Of a stretch of 64,000 nucleotides of DNA, positions 16,800 to 25,912 are shown one piece after another. The position numbers and the translations under genes were made by a program. The DNA is from CAWGAJ01 sp963820545 (GTDB lineage: Bacteria > Planctomycetota > Planctomycetia > Pirellulales > Thermoguttaceae). Position 1 is the stretch's first letter. Each line of letters starts with the position of its first letter. A model generated the notes under the pieces. That model did no database searches and was not told where the DNA came from. It saw only the letters and a program-made list of their open reading frames with translations. The stretch covers positions 186,001-250,000 of the forward strand of contig CAWGAJ010000001.1 in the NCBI GenBank assembly GCA_963820545.1, read 5' to 3'.

Positions 16800-17783
16800 A
16801 TGCTAGATTGGTCACGCTTCGCGGAAATCGTTCACCGTCATCAGCGATTTGTGTTAACCACCCATATCCGGCCGGATGGCGATGCCTTGGGATGCGAGGC
16901 GGCCATGGCGGAGATTTTGGCAAGCCTGGGCAAGGACGTACTGATATGTAACGTTTTTGACGTTCCGCCTAATCTACGATTCATTGATTTAAAGAAGAAA
17001 TTCAAGAAATTCGGTCTGGACATTGCGCCCGCGGAACTCGCGGACCGTGAGGTGCTCGTGATTCTCGACACCTCGGCCTGGGCGCAATTGGGCGAAATGG
17101 CTGACATTATCCGCTCGACAAAGGCGATCAAGATTGTGATCGATCATCACCTGAGCGAGGATGACCTAGGCGCGGAAGTCTTTAAGGATATCGAGGCCGA
17201 GGCCACCGGCCGACTGGTAATCGAGGCGGCGGACCGGTTAAAAGTTTTGCTCACACCGGAGATGGCCCGCGCAGTCTTTGTCGCCGTGGCCACCGATACG
17301 GGCTGGTTTCGCTTTTCCTCCACCTCGGCGGAGACGTTTCGTTTAGTCATGCGCCTGGTGGAAGGCGGGGCCAATCCCGATGAAATTTACAAACAGCTCT
17401 ATGAAAACGACAGCCTGGCCCGATTGCGACTGATAGGCCGGTCCTTAAGCCGCGCGGAAACGGAACTCGACGGCCGACTGATTCATACGTATATTGATCG
17501 AGAAGATTTTCGCGCCACCGGCGCCATGCCCTCCGATAGCGAAGACATTATCAACCTGATGCTGGCCGTGGACGGAACAGAAGTGGCAGTGATCTTTGTG
17601 GAACAACAAAGCGGCGGATTTAAGGTCAGCCTGCGGAGCCGCTGCGAGGTTAATTGCGCGGAATTGGCCGAGCAGTTCGGCGGCGGCGGTCATCGCAAAG
17701 CGGCAGGGGCTTTTATCAATGAACCTTTAGAATCGGCACAAGCAAAAATGCTCGGCGCGATCCGCATGGCCATGAAAGCATAA
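16800..17783 (+). CDS. nrnA: DHH-family phosphoesterase (NrnA-like)
   Basis: Bifunctional oligoribonuclease / 3'-phosphoadenosine-5'-phosphate phosphatase family, which degrades nanoRNA and pAp in the cytoplasm. Seen: THIRPDGDALGC at residues 21-32, D90 in VILDTSAW, the DHH motif at 115-117, and the DHHA1 substrate-binding GGGGHRKAAG near residue 295. At 327 residues the length is typical. It follows ribF after about 95 bases of low-complexity repeats (GGATGARGGATGA and ACTGAAAACTGA words), so cotranscription is possible. In many planctomycetes it is near rbfA and ribF-like genes. Confidence 0.92.
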   Translation: MLDWSRFAEIVHRHQRFVLTTHIRPDGDALGCEAAMAEILASLGKDVLICNVFDVPPNLRFIDLKKKFKKFGLDIAPAELADREVLVILDTSAWAQLGEMADIIRSTKAIKIVIDHHLSEDDLGAEVFKDIEAEATGRLVIEAADRLKVLLTPEMARAVFVAVATDTGWFRFSSTSAETFRLVMRLVEGGANPDEIYKQLYENDSLARLRLIGRSLSRAETELDGRLIHTYIDREDFRATGAMPSDSEDIINLMLAVDGTEVAVIFVEQQSGGFKVSLRSRCEVNCAELAEQFGGGGHRKAAGAFINEPLESAQAKMLGAIRMAMKA

Positions 17784-17858
17784 GGGAAAAATCAATCGGT
17801 GGTTTCCGTCGCTTTATTTGTCATTTTATAACACGCTAAAAAGAAAGGAAAGACATCG

Positions 17859-18407
17859 ATGAATCGCAAAGAATTTCTTAAAAGTTGTGCTTGCGGCTTA
17901 TGCACATGCGCGGCCGCAAGCCTGTTTTCTCCGGCCGCTTTGCCGGCCGCTGAAGCCGCCACACCCCAGGATTGGCGGCTTCAATTTATCAACAAGCAAT
18001 ACACAAAGCTGCTGGAGCTTTTATCGGACCGGATCGACAAAAAAGTGTTTAATGAAATTTTAGTGGAACTCGGCCGTAATTGCTCAAACTCAATACCCTG
18101 GCTCAAACAATACCGCAACGATCCGGACGGCTATTTTAAGGAACTCAAAAAGTGGACGAACGAAGACGCGACCTATGACCGCGAGAAGGGCATAATTACA
18201 ATCACCAGCGCTGAACAAACCACTTGTGGTTGTCCGTTGATCGGCCAAGGCCGCCCGCCGGCCATTGTCTGCAACTGTTCGCTGGGCAACCAACAACAGA
18301 CTTTTGAAACAGTGCTGGGGAAAAAAGTCCGGGTGGAAATCAAAGAGTCGGTCTTGCGCGGCGGCAAACATTGCACATTCGAAATCCACGTCGGCAAAGA
18401 AGTGTAA
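17859..18407 (+). CDS. exported cysteine-rich hypothetical protein
   Basis: The 182-residue protein begins MNRKEFLKSCACGLCTCAAA with a Tat-like or lipoprotein-like hydrophobic start ending near PAAEAA (about residue 34), so it is probably exported. It has clustered cysteines (positions 10, 12, 15, 17 in the signal part, then TTCGCP, VCNCS and GKHCTFEI near the end). The last motif resembles the C-terminal strand of V4R-type domains, which bind small hydrophobic or metal ligands (weak similarity by eye). Function unknown. A hairpin terminator follows at once. Confidence 0.7.
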   Translation: MNRKEFLKSCACGLCTCAAASLFSPAALPAAEAATPQDWRLQFINKQYTKLLELLSDRIDKKVFNEILVELGRNCSNSIPWLKQYRNDPDGYFKELKKWTNEDATYDREKGIITITSAEQTTCGCPLIGQGRPPAIVCNCSLGNQQQTFETVLGKKVRVEIKESVLRGGKHCTFEIHVGKEV

Positions 18408-18413
18408 GGTGTT

Positions 18414-18432
18414 AGCCCGAAGGGCTTTTTAA
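18414..18432 (+). terminator. intrinsic terminator
   Basis: AGCCC (18414-18418), loop GAA, GGGCT (18422-18426), then TTTTTAA, seven bases after the stop of the exported cysteine-rich protein. The short stem and T-run are typical. Confidence 0.65.
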
Positions 18433-18435
18433 TAA

Positions 18436-18620
18436 GGCAACCCCAGGTTGCCGTGCAGCGGCTAACTGGGGTTAAAATCGTCGAAAACGAATAAAATCCC
18501 CATGGGATTTTGTAATCTTACTCAACCCCTTCAGGGTTGACTTGCTCATATTGCACTCTTTCCTGAGGTAGCCGCTGCGCGACAACCCCAGGCTATAATA
18601 TTGCTATCCTTTCAGGATAG
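18436..18620. repeat. palindrome-rich intergenic repeat cluster
   Basis: The 18433-18854 gap has no gene. It contains AACCCCAGGTTGCC and its partner GGCTAACTGGGGTT, AATCCCCATGGGATTT, CAACCCCTTCAGGGTTG, CAACCCCAGGCTATA and CTATCCTTTCAGGATAG. These are a chain of short hairpins with a common CCCCAGG or CCTTTCAGG core, which looks like a mosaic of a dispersed repeat family. Confidence 0.6.
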
Positions 18621-18854
18621 AAATCTTTTTTTATGGTCGCTTAAATTCTCCCCTCGTATTTTTTTGGCTCCGGTTAGCTTGTCTAAGCAGGGAAAGGGGC
18701 CCGGGCATGCAAAGGCGGCAGGCATCCCTCTCGGCTTGTCCAATATCGCCAGTTGCGGTAATATGGATGGCATGGAAAAGTTATGGAAAATACAAGTCAT
18801 TCACGGAGTGCATGACCTACTTGGCTGACTCCATTATTCCCTGGAGATACTCTA

Positions 18855-19151
18855 ATGTTGGGTTTAATAGCTGAAATTGGGATGACAATTTTTGGTATTA
18901 TTGCGTTGACTAGAGGAAAATTCTCCCTCACGCGGAATCGTGTGGTTAAAGGCATTCCAGCCTATGCGATTGGGATTATTCTAACGGCCACTTTTCCTGT
19001 GCTATTTTGTGCCGGATTCTTCGCTGGAATCGTAATGACAATCCTTGCACATGGACGGCAGCCTGATGTACAACAATTAAAAATGATAGGATTTTTTCTG
19101 GAAATTGGTTCGGTATTCGGCATTTTACTGATTGTTTCTTGCCATCGCTAG
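18855..19151 (+). CDS. small membrane protein, 98 aa
   Basis: Starts ATG 18855 behind a GGAGA. Three hydrophobic segments can be seen: residues 1-22, 36-62 and 75-95, separated by a basic loop (RGKFSLTRNRVVKG) that would lie in the cytoplasm. No family that I can name with confidence. It is on the same strand and 43 bases ahead of the Rieske gene, so it might be cotranscribed with the cytochrome complex, but nothing else connects it. Confidence 0.6.
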   Translation: MLGLIAEIGMTIFGIIALTRGKFSLTRNRVVKGIPAYAIGIILTATFPVLFCAGFFAGIVMTILAHGRQPDVQQLKMIGFFLEIGSVFGILLIVSCHR

Positions 19152-19194
19152 CCTTTCTTCCAAAAAAATTGAATAAAGGCGACAGGAATCATTT

Positions 19195-19763
19195 ATGTCC
19201 GGTTCTATTGATAATCTACAGGATTCCACTCCCTTATCGCAGCGTCGAAGATTTCTGGGCAAATTACAGCTTTGTTGGCTGCAGCCGTGGCTTTGGCCAC
19301 GCCGGCGGCGGTGGGGATTGTGGCGTTTTTGAATCCGCTCAGGCAAAAAAGTCAGGTCGGCGGTTATATCAAATTGGCGACCTTGGACGCATTGCCCGAG
19401 GACGGCACGCCGCGAAAATTTCCCGTGATTGCCGATCGCACAGACGCCTGGAATATTTTTCCCAGCGAGCCGATCGGCGCGGTTTATCTGCGCCGCATGG
19501 GCAAAGATCGGGTAGAGGCCTTTCAAGTAATCTGCCCCCATGCCGGTTGCTCGATCATGTTCGAGGCCGCTAAAGGCAACGGAAAATTTTATTGCCCCTG
19601 CCATGGCGCTAGTTTCGATCTGGCGGGCAAGCGACTCGACGCCGCTTCGTCCAGCCCGCGAGATATGGACCCTCTGGAAGCGGAAATTCGTGCGAATAAT
19701 GAAGTGTGGGTTAAATTTCAGAAATTCTCCAGCGGGACCGCCAATAAAGTGGTTAGTGGATAG
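19195..19763 (+). CDS. Rieske iron-sulfur protein, N-terminal frameshift
   Basis: Rieske [2Fe-2S] subunit of a quinol:cytochrome c oxidoreductase. The cluster motifs are CPHAGC and CPCHGASFD, with the expected Cys-His pairs; the fold continues to the C-terminus WVKFQKFSSG. The start ATG 19195 gives MSGSIDNLQDSTPLSQRRR, a twin-arginine export motif, but the hydrophobic segment TALLAAAVALATPAAVG lies one frame away. The break falls in an AAA run near 19262, so a homopolymer miscount is likely. The cytochrome b/c gene follows after 44 bases, forming a two-gene complex III-like operon. Confidence 0.88.
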
Positions 19764-19807
19764 TGAAAACTGTAAACTGTGAACCAAAAACTGTATACTG
19801 TTAAACT

Positions 19808-21637
19808 ATGAACTCCCTTCTTCGCTGGCTTAACGACCGAATGGGAATAAGCGACGCGCTCAGGAATCTGGCCAATACGCCCATAGTCGGCGGCGCCTGT
19901 TGGTGCAAAGCCGTGCCGGCGGTAATTTTGTTCGTTTTTTGCGTGCAGGCCATCACGGGCTTTTTCCTTTGGACGTACTACAGTCCCAGCACACAGACCG
20001 CCTGGGAAAGCGTGTACTATCTGCAATACGAAGTTGCCGGCGGCTGGCTCCTAAGGGCGATACATCATTATGCGGGCCAAACGCTGCTGGTGCTGGTGGG
20101 ATTGTATTTATTGCAGTTGATCATTCGCGGTTGGTATCGTCCGCCGAGGGAAGCGGTTTATTGGACGGCGCTCTTTATGGGCCTGGCTGCGCTGGCGCTG
20201 ATGTTGACCGGCGACCTGCTGGCCTGGAATCAGAACAGCTATGCCAGCACGCAAGTGCGCACCAAGTTTCTCCTGCTTTTGCCAGTGATTGGCCAGCAGC
20301 TCTACAAGATTGCCATTGGCGGTCCGGAGTTCGGCCATCTAACGCTGACCCGATTTTTAGCCCTGCACATCGGCGTGTTTGGGAGCGGATTCTTATTGCT
20401 GTTAGTCCTGAATCGGATTTTTGCCATACGAGCAAATATATTGGAAATAAAGGTGTCAGGAACCGTTTTTAATCACGGTTCAGTAAATTGTGGCACAAAA
20501 ACGGTTCCTGACACCTTTATTTCCCAGGCATGGCGCAATGCAATCGCCAGTCTACTGGTGCTGGCGGTGATCTTGATTCTGGCCTTGCAACATGGTTTTT
20601 CGGGAGATCACGCGGGTGTAGCCATGGGGTTGCCTGCTGATCTCGATCCAGCAAATTACTATAGTGCCGCCCGGCCGGAATGGGCCTTTCGGGGGCTTTA
20701 TGAATTTTCCCATCTCTTTCCCGGCGAAAAGGCGATTGTGCCGATCTTCATCGTGCCGAAGCTGATCTTTTTATACTTTTTACTGCTGCCGTTTATTGGG
20801 TGGATACGCATCGGTCATGTTTTCAATATTGCCGTGACTTTGTGCTTGCTGGTCTGCGTTGTTGTGCTTACGTATCGTTCGTATGCCAAGGACGCTGCTG
20901 ACGCGGAACATCAAAGCGCCATTGCCGACGAACAACAACTGGCCGATCGCACCGTGGAGCTTGCCCGGGCAAAAGGTATTCCTGCTACCGGGGCTTTGAC
21001 CCTGCTGCGCAATGATCCCAAGACCCAGGGGCCGAAGATATTTAAACAATATTGTGCCGGTTGCCACAATGCCGTGGATCGAAATGGACTGGGCATCAAA
21101 GCGGTGGAATCTTCCGCATCGAATTTGCACGGCTTTGCCACGAGAGATTGGATTGCCGGCTTGTTGAATCCAGAGACCATTCTCGGTCCCACTTATTGGG
21201 GCAATACAAAGTTGCGTAAAGGCGCCATGGCCAATTTTGTCAAGGAAAATCTCAGTAAATTGGATGCGGAGGAAAAGGAAAATTTGCGGAAGGTTGTTGC
21301 GGCACTTTCGGCCGAGGCCGATTTGCCGTCTGAGCGTGCGGCCAATCAGCGTGACGCGGAGATCATCAAAGAAGGGCAAAAATTGATCGTCGATTATTTC
21401 AGTTGCACCGACTGCCACAAGTATCACGACAAAGGCACATTAGGCACTGCGCCGGAACTTACCGGCTACGGCTCCGCGCAGTGGACAGCCGCGATGATCG
21501 GCAATCCCAAATCAAAACGGTTCTACGGCGCAAAGAATGATCGCATGCCGTCGTTTGCCGAAAGCGGCGATCTAAAAAAAGATATTCTTAGCGGCCATGC
21601 CATTGACATGATTATCGATTGGCTCCGCGGCAAGTAA
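19808..21637 (+). CDS. cytochrome b fused to two c-type haem domains
   Basis: Membrane quinol-oxidising subunit with extra haem c modules, 609 residues. Residues 1-205 are a b6-like N-terminal domain with four helices, 245-360 the subunit IV-like part with the Qo motif PEWAF (290-294), and 370-609 two cytochrome c domains with CAGCH (416-420) and CTDCH (533-537), M474 and M580 being possible sixth ligands. Haem bL ligands H86 and H187 are present. At the positions expected for the bH ligands (86+14 and 187+15) stand Y100 and N202. A palindromic insertion is read in frame at residues 212-239. It is paired with the Rieske gene upstream. If haem bH is absent, no standard Q cycle can run. Confidence 0.9.
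   Translation: MNSLLRWLNDRMGISDALRNLANTPIVGGACWCKAVPAVILFVFCVQAITGFFLWTYYSPSTQTAWESVYYLQYEVAGGWLLRAIHHYAGQTLLVLVGLYLLQLIIRGWYRPPREAVYWTALFMGLAALALMLTGDLLAWNQNSYASTQVRTKFLLLLPVIGQQLYKIAIGGPEFGHLTLTRFLALHIGVFGSGFLLLLVLNRIFAIRANILEIKVSGTVFNHGSVNCGTKTVPDTFISQAWRNAIASLLVLAVILILALQHGFSGDHAGVAMGLPADLDPANYYSAARPEWAFRGLYEFSHLFPGEKAIVPIFIVPKLIFLYFLLLPFIGWIRIGHVFNIAVTLCLLVCVVVLTYRSYAKDAADAEHQSAIADEQQLADRTVELARAKGIPATGALTLLRNDPKTQGPKIFKQYCAGCHNAVDRNGLGIKAVESSASNLHGFATRDWIAGLLNPETILGPTYWGNTKLRKGAMANFVKENLSKLDAEEKENLRKVVAALSAEADLPSERAANQRDAEIIKEGQKLIVDYFSCTDCHKYHDKGTLGTAPELTGYGSAQWTAAMIGNPKSKRFYGAKNDRMPSFAESGDLKKDILSGHAIDMIIDWLRGK
20443..20524 (+). repeat. 82-bp palindromic element inside the cytochrome b gene
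   Basis: Perfect 28-base inverted arms (20443-20470 and 20497-20524), beginning GGAAATAAAGGTGTCAGGAA, flank a 26-base spacer that contains a smaller ACCGT/ACGGT pair. The element is a MITE- or REP-like unit with no coding capacity of its own. The host gene reads through it without a stop. Confidence 0.85.
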
Positions 21638-21782
21638 TTTGACTGCCAGATGACTAATTTGAGGCATTTTGTTTTGTTATATCCACCATATTGCCCAGCT
21701 TATCATCTTGCACTTCCATTGGCCGCTAGATCTTGCGAAATCTCTACAGTTTACCAGTTTACCGGTCGATTTTAAGAACACC

Positions 21783-22562
21783 ATGTGGTGTCGACATTGT
21801 CAACAAGACGTGCCTGCGATCGCAGTCTCGGGCGAAAGGAAGTATTGCTGTCCGCGGTGTGGCGAGGGTATTGCCGTCGAAGGTCCAGGGGAGTCGGCGG
21901 CGGCAAAATCCACTTCTAAGCCGTCGGAATCAGTGCACGTTGAAGAAAGCCCCTTTTCCGACGATTGGGAGTTAGACGAGCAACTGCGGCACATTGGCCG
22001 GGTATTGCGGATTGATAAAACCCAGTACAAGCGCGAACAAAGCGGCTCGCAGCGCGAGGTTGCCCGGCTTGATCGTGCTCACCAGAAGATGGAATACTTT
22101 CACGCGCCAGCGGCAATTTCGGCCGCACGGGAGTGTCGCTCTAAATCACGTCCCGCCGCTGATGAAGTGACTTTTATGGGCGTGTTGGCCTGGCTGGTAT
22201 TGTCGTTGGGAACGGCGGCGCTTATCTGCGGCGGCATTTTGTTGGCCTGGTCGATAGTGGCCGGACGCAGCGAGCTCTGGAAACTCGGCTTGCCGATTGC
22301 CGCAGGAGGCCAGATCGCCTTGCTCATTGGGCTGGTGCTGCAACTCGACCGGATTTGGCACGACAACCGTCGGGCAGTTGCCAAGCTTGACGATGAACTA
22401 CAGGATTTGAAGGTAAACGCTACACATCTAGGCCCTATGCAAGGACCATCATCCGGGGTATTCCACTCTCATCTGGGCGGCGACGATGATCCTCAAGCCC
22501 TGCTCCGCGATCTGAAAAGCCGGTTGGATTTGCTGGCCATGAAGATCAGCGAACAAGAATGA
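21783..22562 (+). CDS. zinc-ribbon membrane protein, 259 aa
   Basis: Start ATG 21783 puts the zinc ribbon at the N-terminus: CRHC at residues 3-6 and CPRC near 22-25, a typical four-cysteine zinc knuckle. An earlier in-frame start at 21669 would add 38 residues without features. An acidic linker and a coiled segment follow, then two adjacent transmembrane helices (about residues 130-150 and 160-180) and a C-terminal coiled coil (from about 190). Such zinc-ribbon/coiled-coil/TM proteins are common in planctomycetes, but I know no function. It is 145 bases after the cytochrome gene. Confidence 0.75.
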   Translation: MWCRHCQQDVPAIAVSGERKYCCPRCGEGIAVEGPGESAAAKSTSKPSESVHVEESPFSDDWELDEQLRHIGRVLRIDKTQYKREQSGSQREVARLDRAHQKMEYFHAPAAISAARECRSKSRPAADEVTFMGVLAWLVLSLGTAALICGGILLAWSIVAGRSELWKLGLPIAAGGQIALLIGLVLQLDRIWHDNRRAVAKLDDELQDLKVNATHLGPMQGPSSGVFHSHLGGDDDPQALLRDLKSRLDLLAMKISEQE

Positions 22563-22599
22563 CGATTAAAAACCCCTACTTCGTCATTCAAAAACTGTA

Positions 22600-22947
22600 T
22601 TAATACCCCATAAAGCGCTGCATGGCCCTTGGTCCGTAGAATTCCTCTGCGGGCTGAACCATCGGCGGATAAAAAGGATAAGGATAATACAGCGGCGGAT
22701 ACGGATTCCAGTAAAGATACGGAGCGCGTTGCCAATACGGGGCGTAGCCCGGGTATAAGGGCAGATAGGCGTCCGGATGCCGGTATGCTCCGCCCAGGTA
22801 TGGAACATGGTCGGAGTATGATCGTGCAAATATGGGCGCGGTCCGCTCCGGCGCTGGCGGCGGATATAAATATTCTACCGCCAAGAGAATGTCGAACGCC
22901 GCCAGCCAGACGAGTGATGCTATCGAGGCGATCAGAAAACGTTTCAT
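22600..22947 (-). CDS. secreted proline/tyrosine-rich protein
   Basis: The 115-residue protein from ATG 22947 (GGGGAA seven bases upstream) starts with a signal-like MKRFLIASIASLVWLAAFDILLA. The rest is almost wholly Pro/Tyr/Ala-rich, with repeated YP, PYP and YxPY words (YLPLYPGYAPYW, NPYPPLYYPYPFYPP), suggesting an exported extended structural protein. The 24 codons upstream of this ATG are unlikely to be used. No known family is recognised. Confidence 0.65.
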   Translation of the reverse strand: MKRFLIASIASLVWLAAFDILLAVEYLYPPPAPERTAPIFARSYSDHVPYLGGAYRHPDAYLPLYPGYAPYWQRAPYLYWNPYPPLYYPYPFYPPMVQPAEEFYGPRAMQRFMGY

Positions 22948-23132
22948 GGTCAATTCCCCATGTCGGCACGGCAAATCCCGCCTTATATATATAATTGTCT
23001 CGTTTGCTGGAGAAGGCAAGCGTTTTATTTTGGTAAATCTGATTGGTCACTGACCATCCTCTGGCAGGGCGCAAAAGGCTAATAAATGGCATAAAGCACT
23101 GGCAAGAGGCCGGTGGCACTCAGCCGCGATCT

Positions 23133-23300
23133 GTCATTCTGAGCGAAGCGAAGAATCTTATGAGCTTTCGGCTCGACTGACTTCGATGAGGTCTGTCGAA
23201 TCGAACTCGGGGAAGTCAGCCATCAGCAGTCAGCTATCATCCAATGGCCTACAGCCGCCTATAGCCTGTGCCCGAGATCCTTCATTACGCTCAGGATGAC
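23133..23300. repeat. inverted-repeat element (TCATTCTGAGCGAAGCG family)
   Basis: GTCATTCTGAGCGAAGCGAA at the left end and a near-complement ending TACGCTCAGGATGAC at the right end enclose about 120 bases with no gene. The same ends occur at 25913-26008 and, as single arms, near 47151 and 50631. It is a dispersed non-autonomous repeat. Confidence 0.7.
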
Positions 23301-23310
23301 GATTGGGCTT

Positions 23311-24933
23311 TTAAGATAGGCGCGATGTCTGTAGTCGCTGCTTGATCTCGCTGAGGCAATCTTCTTTTTTAACGCGCCATTGTTTAAGCGTATCGCGGTC
23401 GCGGATGGTGACCGTGCCGTCTTGCAGGGTTTGGCCATCGACGGTGATGCAGAAGGGCGTGCCGATCTCGTCCTGCCGGCGATAGCGGCGACCGACTGCA
23501 CCCTTTTCGTCGTAGAACACGGTTAAGTGCGGTTTTAAGGCCGCGTAGATTTCCTGGGCAATATCGGGCATGCCGTCTTTCTTGACCAGGGGAAAGACCG
23601 CCGCCTTGATGGGCGCCAAACGGGGATGTAACTTGAGGAACACGCGCTTCACGGGCGCTCTGTTTTCGTCGGGCGCTTGGTCTTCGTTATAAGCTTCGCA
23701 GAGGAAGGCCAATGTGGCCCGATCAGTTCCGGCTGAAGGTTCGATCACGTGGGGGATAAATTTTTCGCGGGTTTGGTCGTCGAAATAGGATAAGTCTTTG
23801 CCGCTGCCGCGATAGCGGGGCTTGCCTTCGGCGTCGAGTTCCACGACCAGCGATTCTCCGGAGCGCACGAGTTTGCCTTCCATGTGACTGCGCAGATCGA
23901 AATCGCCGCGATGGGCCACGCCTTCCAATTCGCCGAATTCGCCCGGGGCGAGGAAGGGGAAGGCGTATTCGATGTCGGCCGTGCCGCAAGAATAGTGACT
24001 GAGCTCTTCCTTGGCGTGATCGCGGAGCCGGAGCCGCTGGCCGGCCAGGCCCAGGTCGAGGTACCACTGGTAACGGCGGTCGCGCCAGTATTTATACCAG
24101 CCCGGCGAAGTGGAGGGATGGCAGAAGAACTCGATTTCCATCTGTTCGAATTCGCGCGAGCGGAAGGTGAAATTGCGCGGGGTGATTTCATTGCGGAAAC
24201 TCTTGCCGATCTGCGCAATGCCGAAGGGAATTTTCACGCGCGTACTATCCAGCACATTCTTGAAATTGACAAAGATGCCCTGGGCGGTTTCCGGCCGGAG
24301 AAATGTTTTGCTGTTTTCATCGCGCATGGCCCCGGTATAAGTTTCGAACATCAGATTGAACTCACGGGGCTCGGTGAGCGTGCCGAGAGTTTTGGCGTCG
24401 GGGCCGAGTACCTGAGATAAATTCTGGATTGTGGCAAGTAAAACCAGGGGGCCGTCCCAGAGGAGTTCGTCGGCATGTTTGCTGCGGAGATTGAAAAACT
24501 TCAGGGCTTTTTGTTGCGTTTCTTCGAGGCCTTCATTGCCCACGGCCTCTGTGGCCACGAAAATCCGTTGTCCCTTGCAGTTTACCCACCGGCCTTGAAC
24601 CTGATCGTGACGATAGCGGCGTTTCGACTCGCGGCAGTCGACCAGATAGTCGTGGAACAGATCGTAATGGCCCGAGCACTTCCACACCTGGGGGTGCATG
24701 ATGATGGTTGAGTCCAGGCCGGTCATCTCGTAAGGCGAAGGTGCGCCGGGCGGGATTTCCAGTTCGTTGTGGGCGGTGACCATGTTGCGCCACCAGGCTT
24801 CGCGGATGTTGCGCTTCAGTTCCACGCCCAGCGGTCCGTAATCCCAAAAGCCGTTTAAGCCGCCGTATATTTCGCTGGATTGAAAGAGAAAACCGCGCCG
24901 TTTGCAGAGCGCTACTAGTTGTTCCATTTCCAT
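23311..24933 (-). CDS. glyQS: glycyl-tRNA synthetase, dimeric type
   Basis: Charges tRNA-Gly with glycine. Class II synthetase of the alpha2 type, 540 residues. Seen: the N-terminal GFLFQSSEIYGG with WDYGPLG (motif 1 region, residues 14-36), FLRPETAQGIF (211-221), motif 2 FRNEITPRN (246-254), EFEQMEIEFF (261-270), motif 3 region EPSAGTDRATLAFL and the anticodon-binding C-terminal domain. Starts at ATG 24933; the upstream ATG-rich context (MEMEQL) leaves the choice of the first or second Met open. No T-box leader is visible. Long antisense frames over it are shadows. Confidence 0.97.
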   Translation of the reverse strand: MEMEQLVALCKRRGFLFQSSEIYGGLNGFWDYGPLGVELKRNIREAWWRNMVTAHNELEIPPGAPSPYEMTGLDSTIIMHPQVWKCSGHYDLFHDYLVDCRESKRRYRHDQVQGRWVNCKGQRIFVATEAVGNEGLEETQQKALKFFNLRSKHADELLWDGPLVLLATIQNLSQVLGPDAKTLGTLTEPREFNLMFETYTGAMRDENSKTFLRPETAQGIFVNFKNVLDSTRVKIPFGIAQIGKSFRNEITPRNFTFRSREFEQMEIEFFCHPSTSPGWYKYWRDRRYQWYLDLGLAGQRLRLRDHAKEELSHYSCGTADIEYAFPFLAPGEFGELEGVAHRGDFDLRSHMEGKLVRSGESLVVELDAEGKPRYRGSGKDLSYFDDQTREKFIPHVIEPSAGTDRATLAFLCEAYNEDQAPDENRAPVKRVFLKLHPRLAPIKAAVFPLVKKDGMPDIAQEIYAALKPHLTVFYDEKGAVGRRYRRQDEIGTPFCITVDGQTLQDGTVTIRDRDTLKQWRVKKEDCLSEIKQRLQTSRLS

Positions 24934-24976
24934 GATTGATCTAGTGGATAGTGGTTAGTAGATAGTGGTTAGTTCA

Positions 24977-25020
24977 TTTAGCCGCGACCGGGCACCGACT
25001 TGATGTCGGTCGGGGAGCGT
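24977..25020. repeat. palindromic repeat with TTTAGCCGCGACCGGGCACC end
   Basis: TTTAGCCGCGACCGGGCACC is followed by a short palindrome (GACTTGATGTCGGT) and CGGGGAGCGTG. The same unit with a different centre lies in reverse at about 51385-51430 in the phage region, and a related GCGGCACC-GCCGCGGCTAAA unit near 53296-53319. It fills the gap between glyQS and comB. Confidence 0.6.
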
Positions 25021-25045
25021 GAAAAAGATAACATAATGTAAAAGT

Positions 25046-25821
25046 TTACTCTACAAGTTGGATGCGGGAGGTTTTGGGATTGAATTGGGGGACATTCTGG
25101 AAGCGGTCGATATTGCGCCGCCGCCAGGATATCTTTCTCGAGTCCCAAGGCCACAAGGTTTTTGCCGCCCAGGCTTTTTTGCAGTTCGCCGGCTAGGCGC
25201 TCGGGTTCCGGTAGTTTTTCCGACGATCCTTGCGGTAATTTTAAAAGTATGCAACCATAAGTCCTGGGAGGCAATGGCTTGGGCATTGAATTTATAGGCG
25301 ATACCCCCCTCGCGCTGGATGTTTTCCACCAACATGCCGGCCAAAAGGATATCGTCTTCGCTTAGTTGCCCGTCGGTGCCGGCACAAAGCAGATGAATGT
25401 GTTTTTGCCCGAGCAGTTTTTGTATTATTGCCGCGGCATTAACAAAAGCCCCGATCAAAATTGCTTTAGCATATCGGGCATGGAGCAAAGCGTGAGTTCC
25501 GTTGGTGCTGGTGAAAATAATAGTTTTGTCTTTTACCATCGCGGGTGTATACTCATCAGGAGAATTGCCCAGATCGAACTGATCGATCGGCAAGCCGTTG
25601 CGCTCGCCGCCGAGGACGACTTCGCCGCGCGCATATTGACCGGCGATCGAGCGGGCCTGGTCAATTTCCCGGCAAGGGATGACTGCTTTGGCTCCGGCCT
25701 GAAGCGCATAGATAATGGTAGTAGACGCCCGGAGCACATCAAGTATCACAACCGTGCCGTGAGCTAGTTCCTCCGGTTCGACAAATTTTGGCAGGCTGTA
25801 AACATTTATTCGCGGCGGCAT
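25046..25821 (-). CDS. comB: ComB-like 2-phosphosulfolactate phosphatase, two frameshifts
   Basis: Family hydrolysing 2-phosphosulfolactate in coenzyme M synthesis, widespread also in bacteria without CoM, where the substrate is unknown. Seen: NVYSLPKF start, VVILDVLRASTTI, a GGERNGLPIDQFDLGNSP segment and FTSTNGTHAL. The start is ATG 25821 with GAGGA upstream. The frame breaks near 25245 (LWLHTFK, then KLPQGSSEKLPEPERLAG in another frame) and again near 25110 (then NIDRFQNVPQFNPKTSRI), ending at 25046 with the usual family C-terminus. So the complete protein of about 258 residues is spread over three frames. Confidence 0.8.
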
Positions 25822-25912
25822 GAGAGGTTCCTCGGGAATTGGCGGGAGAAAAGTTTGATTATACATGATAAAATGTCCAATTTGCAAACCCAACTTGAGA
25901 AAAATATTTAGA

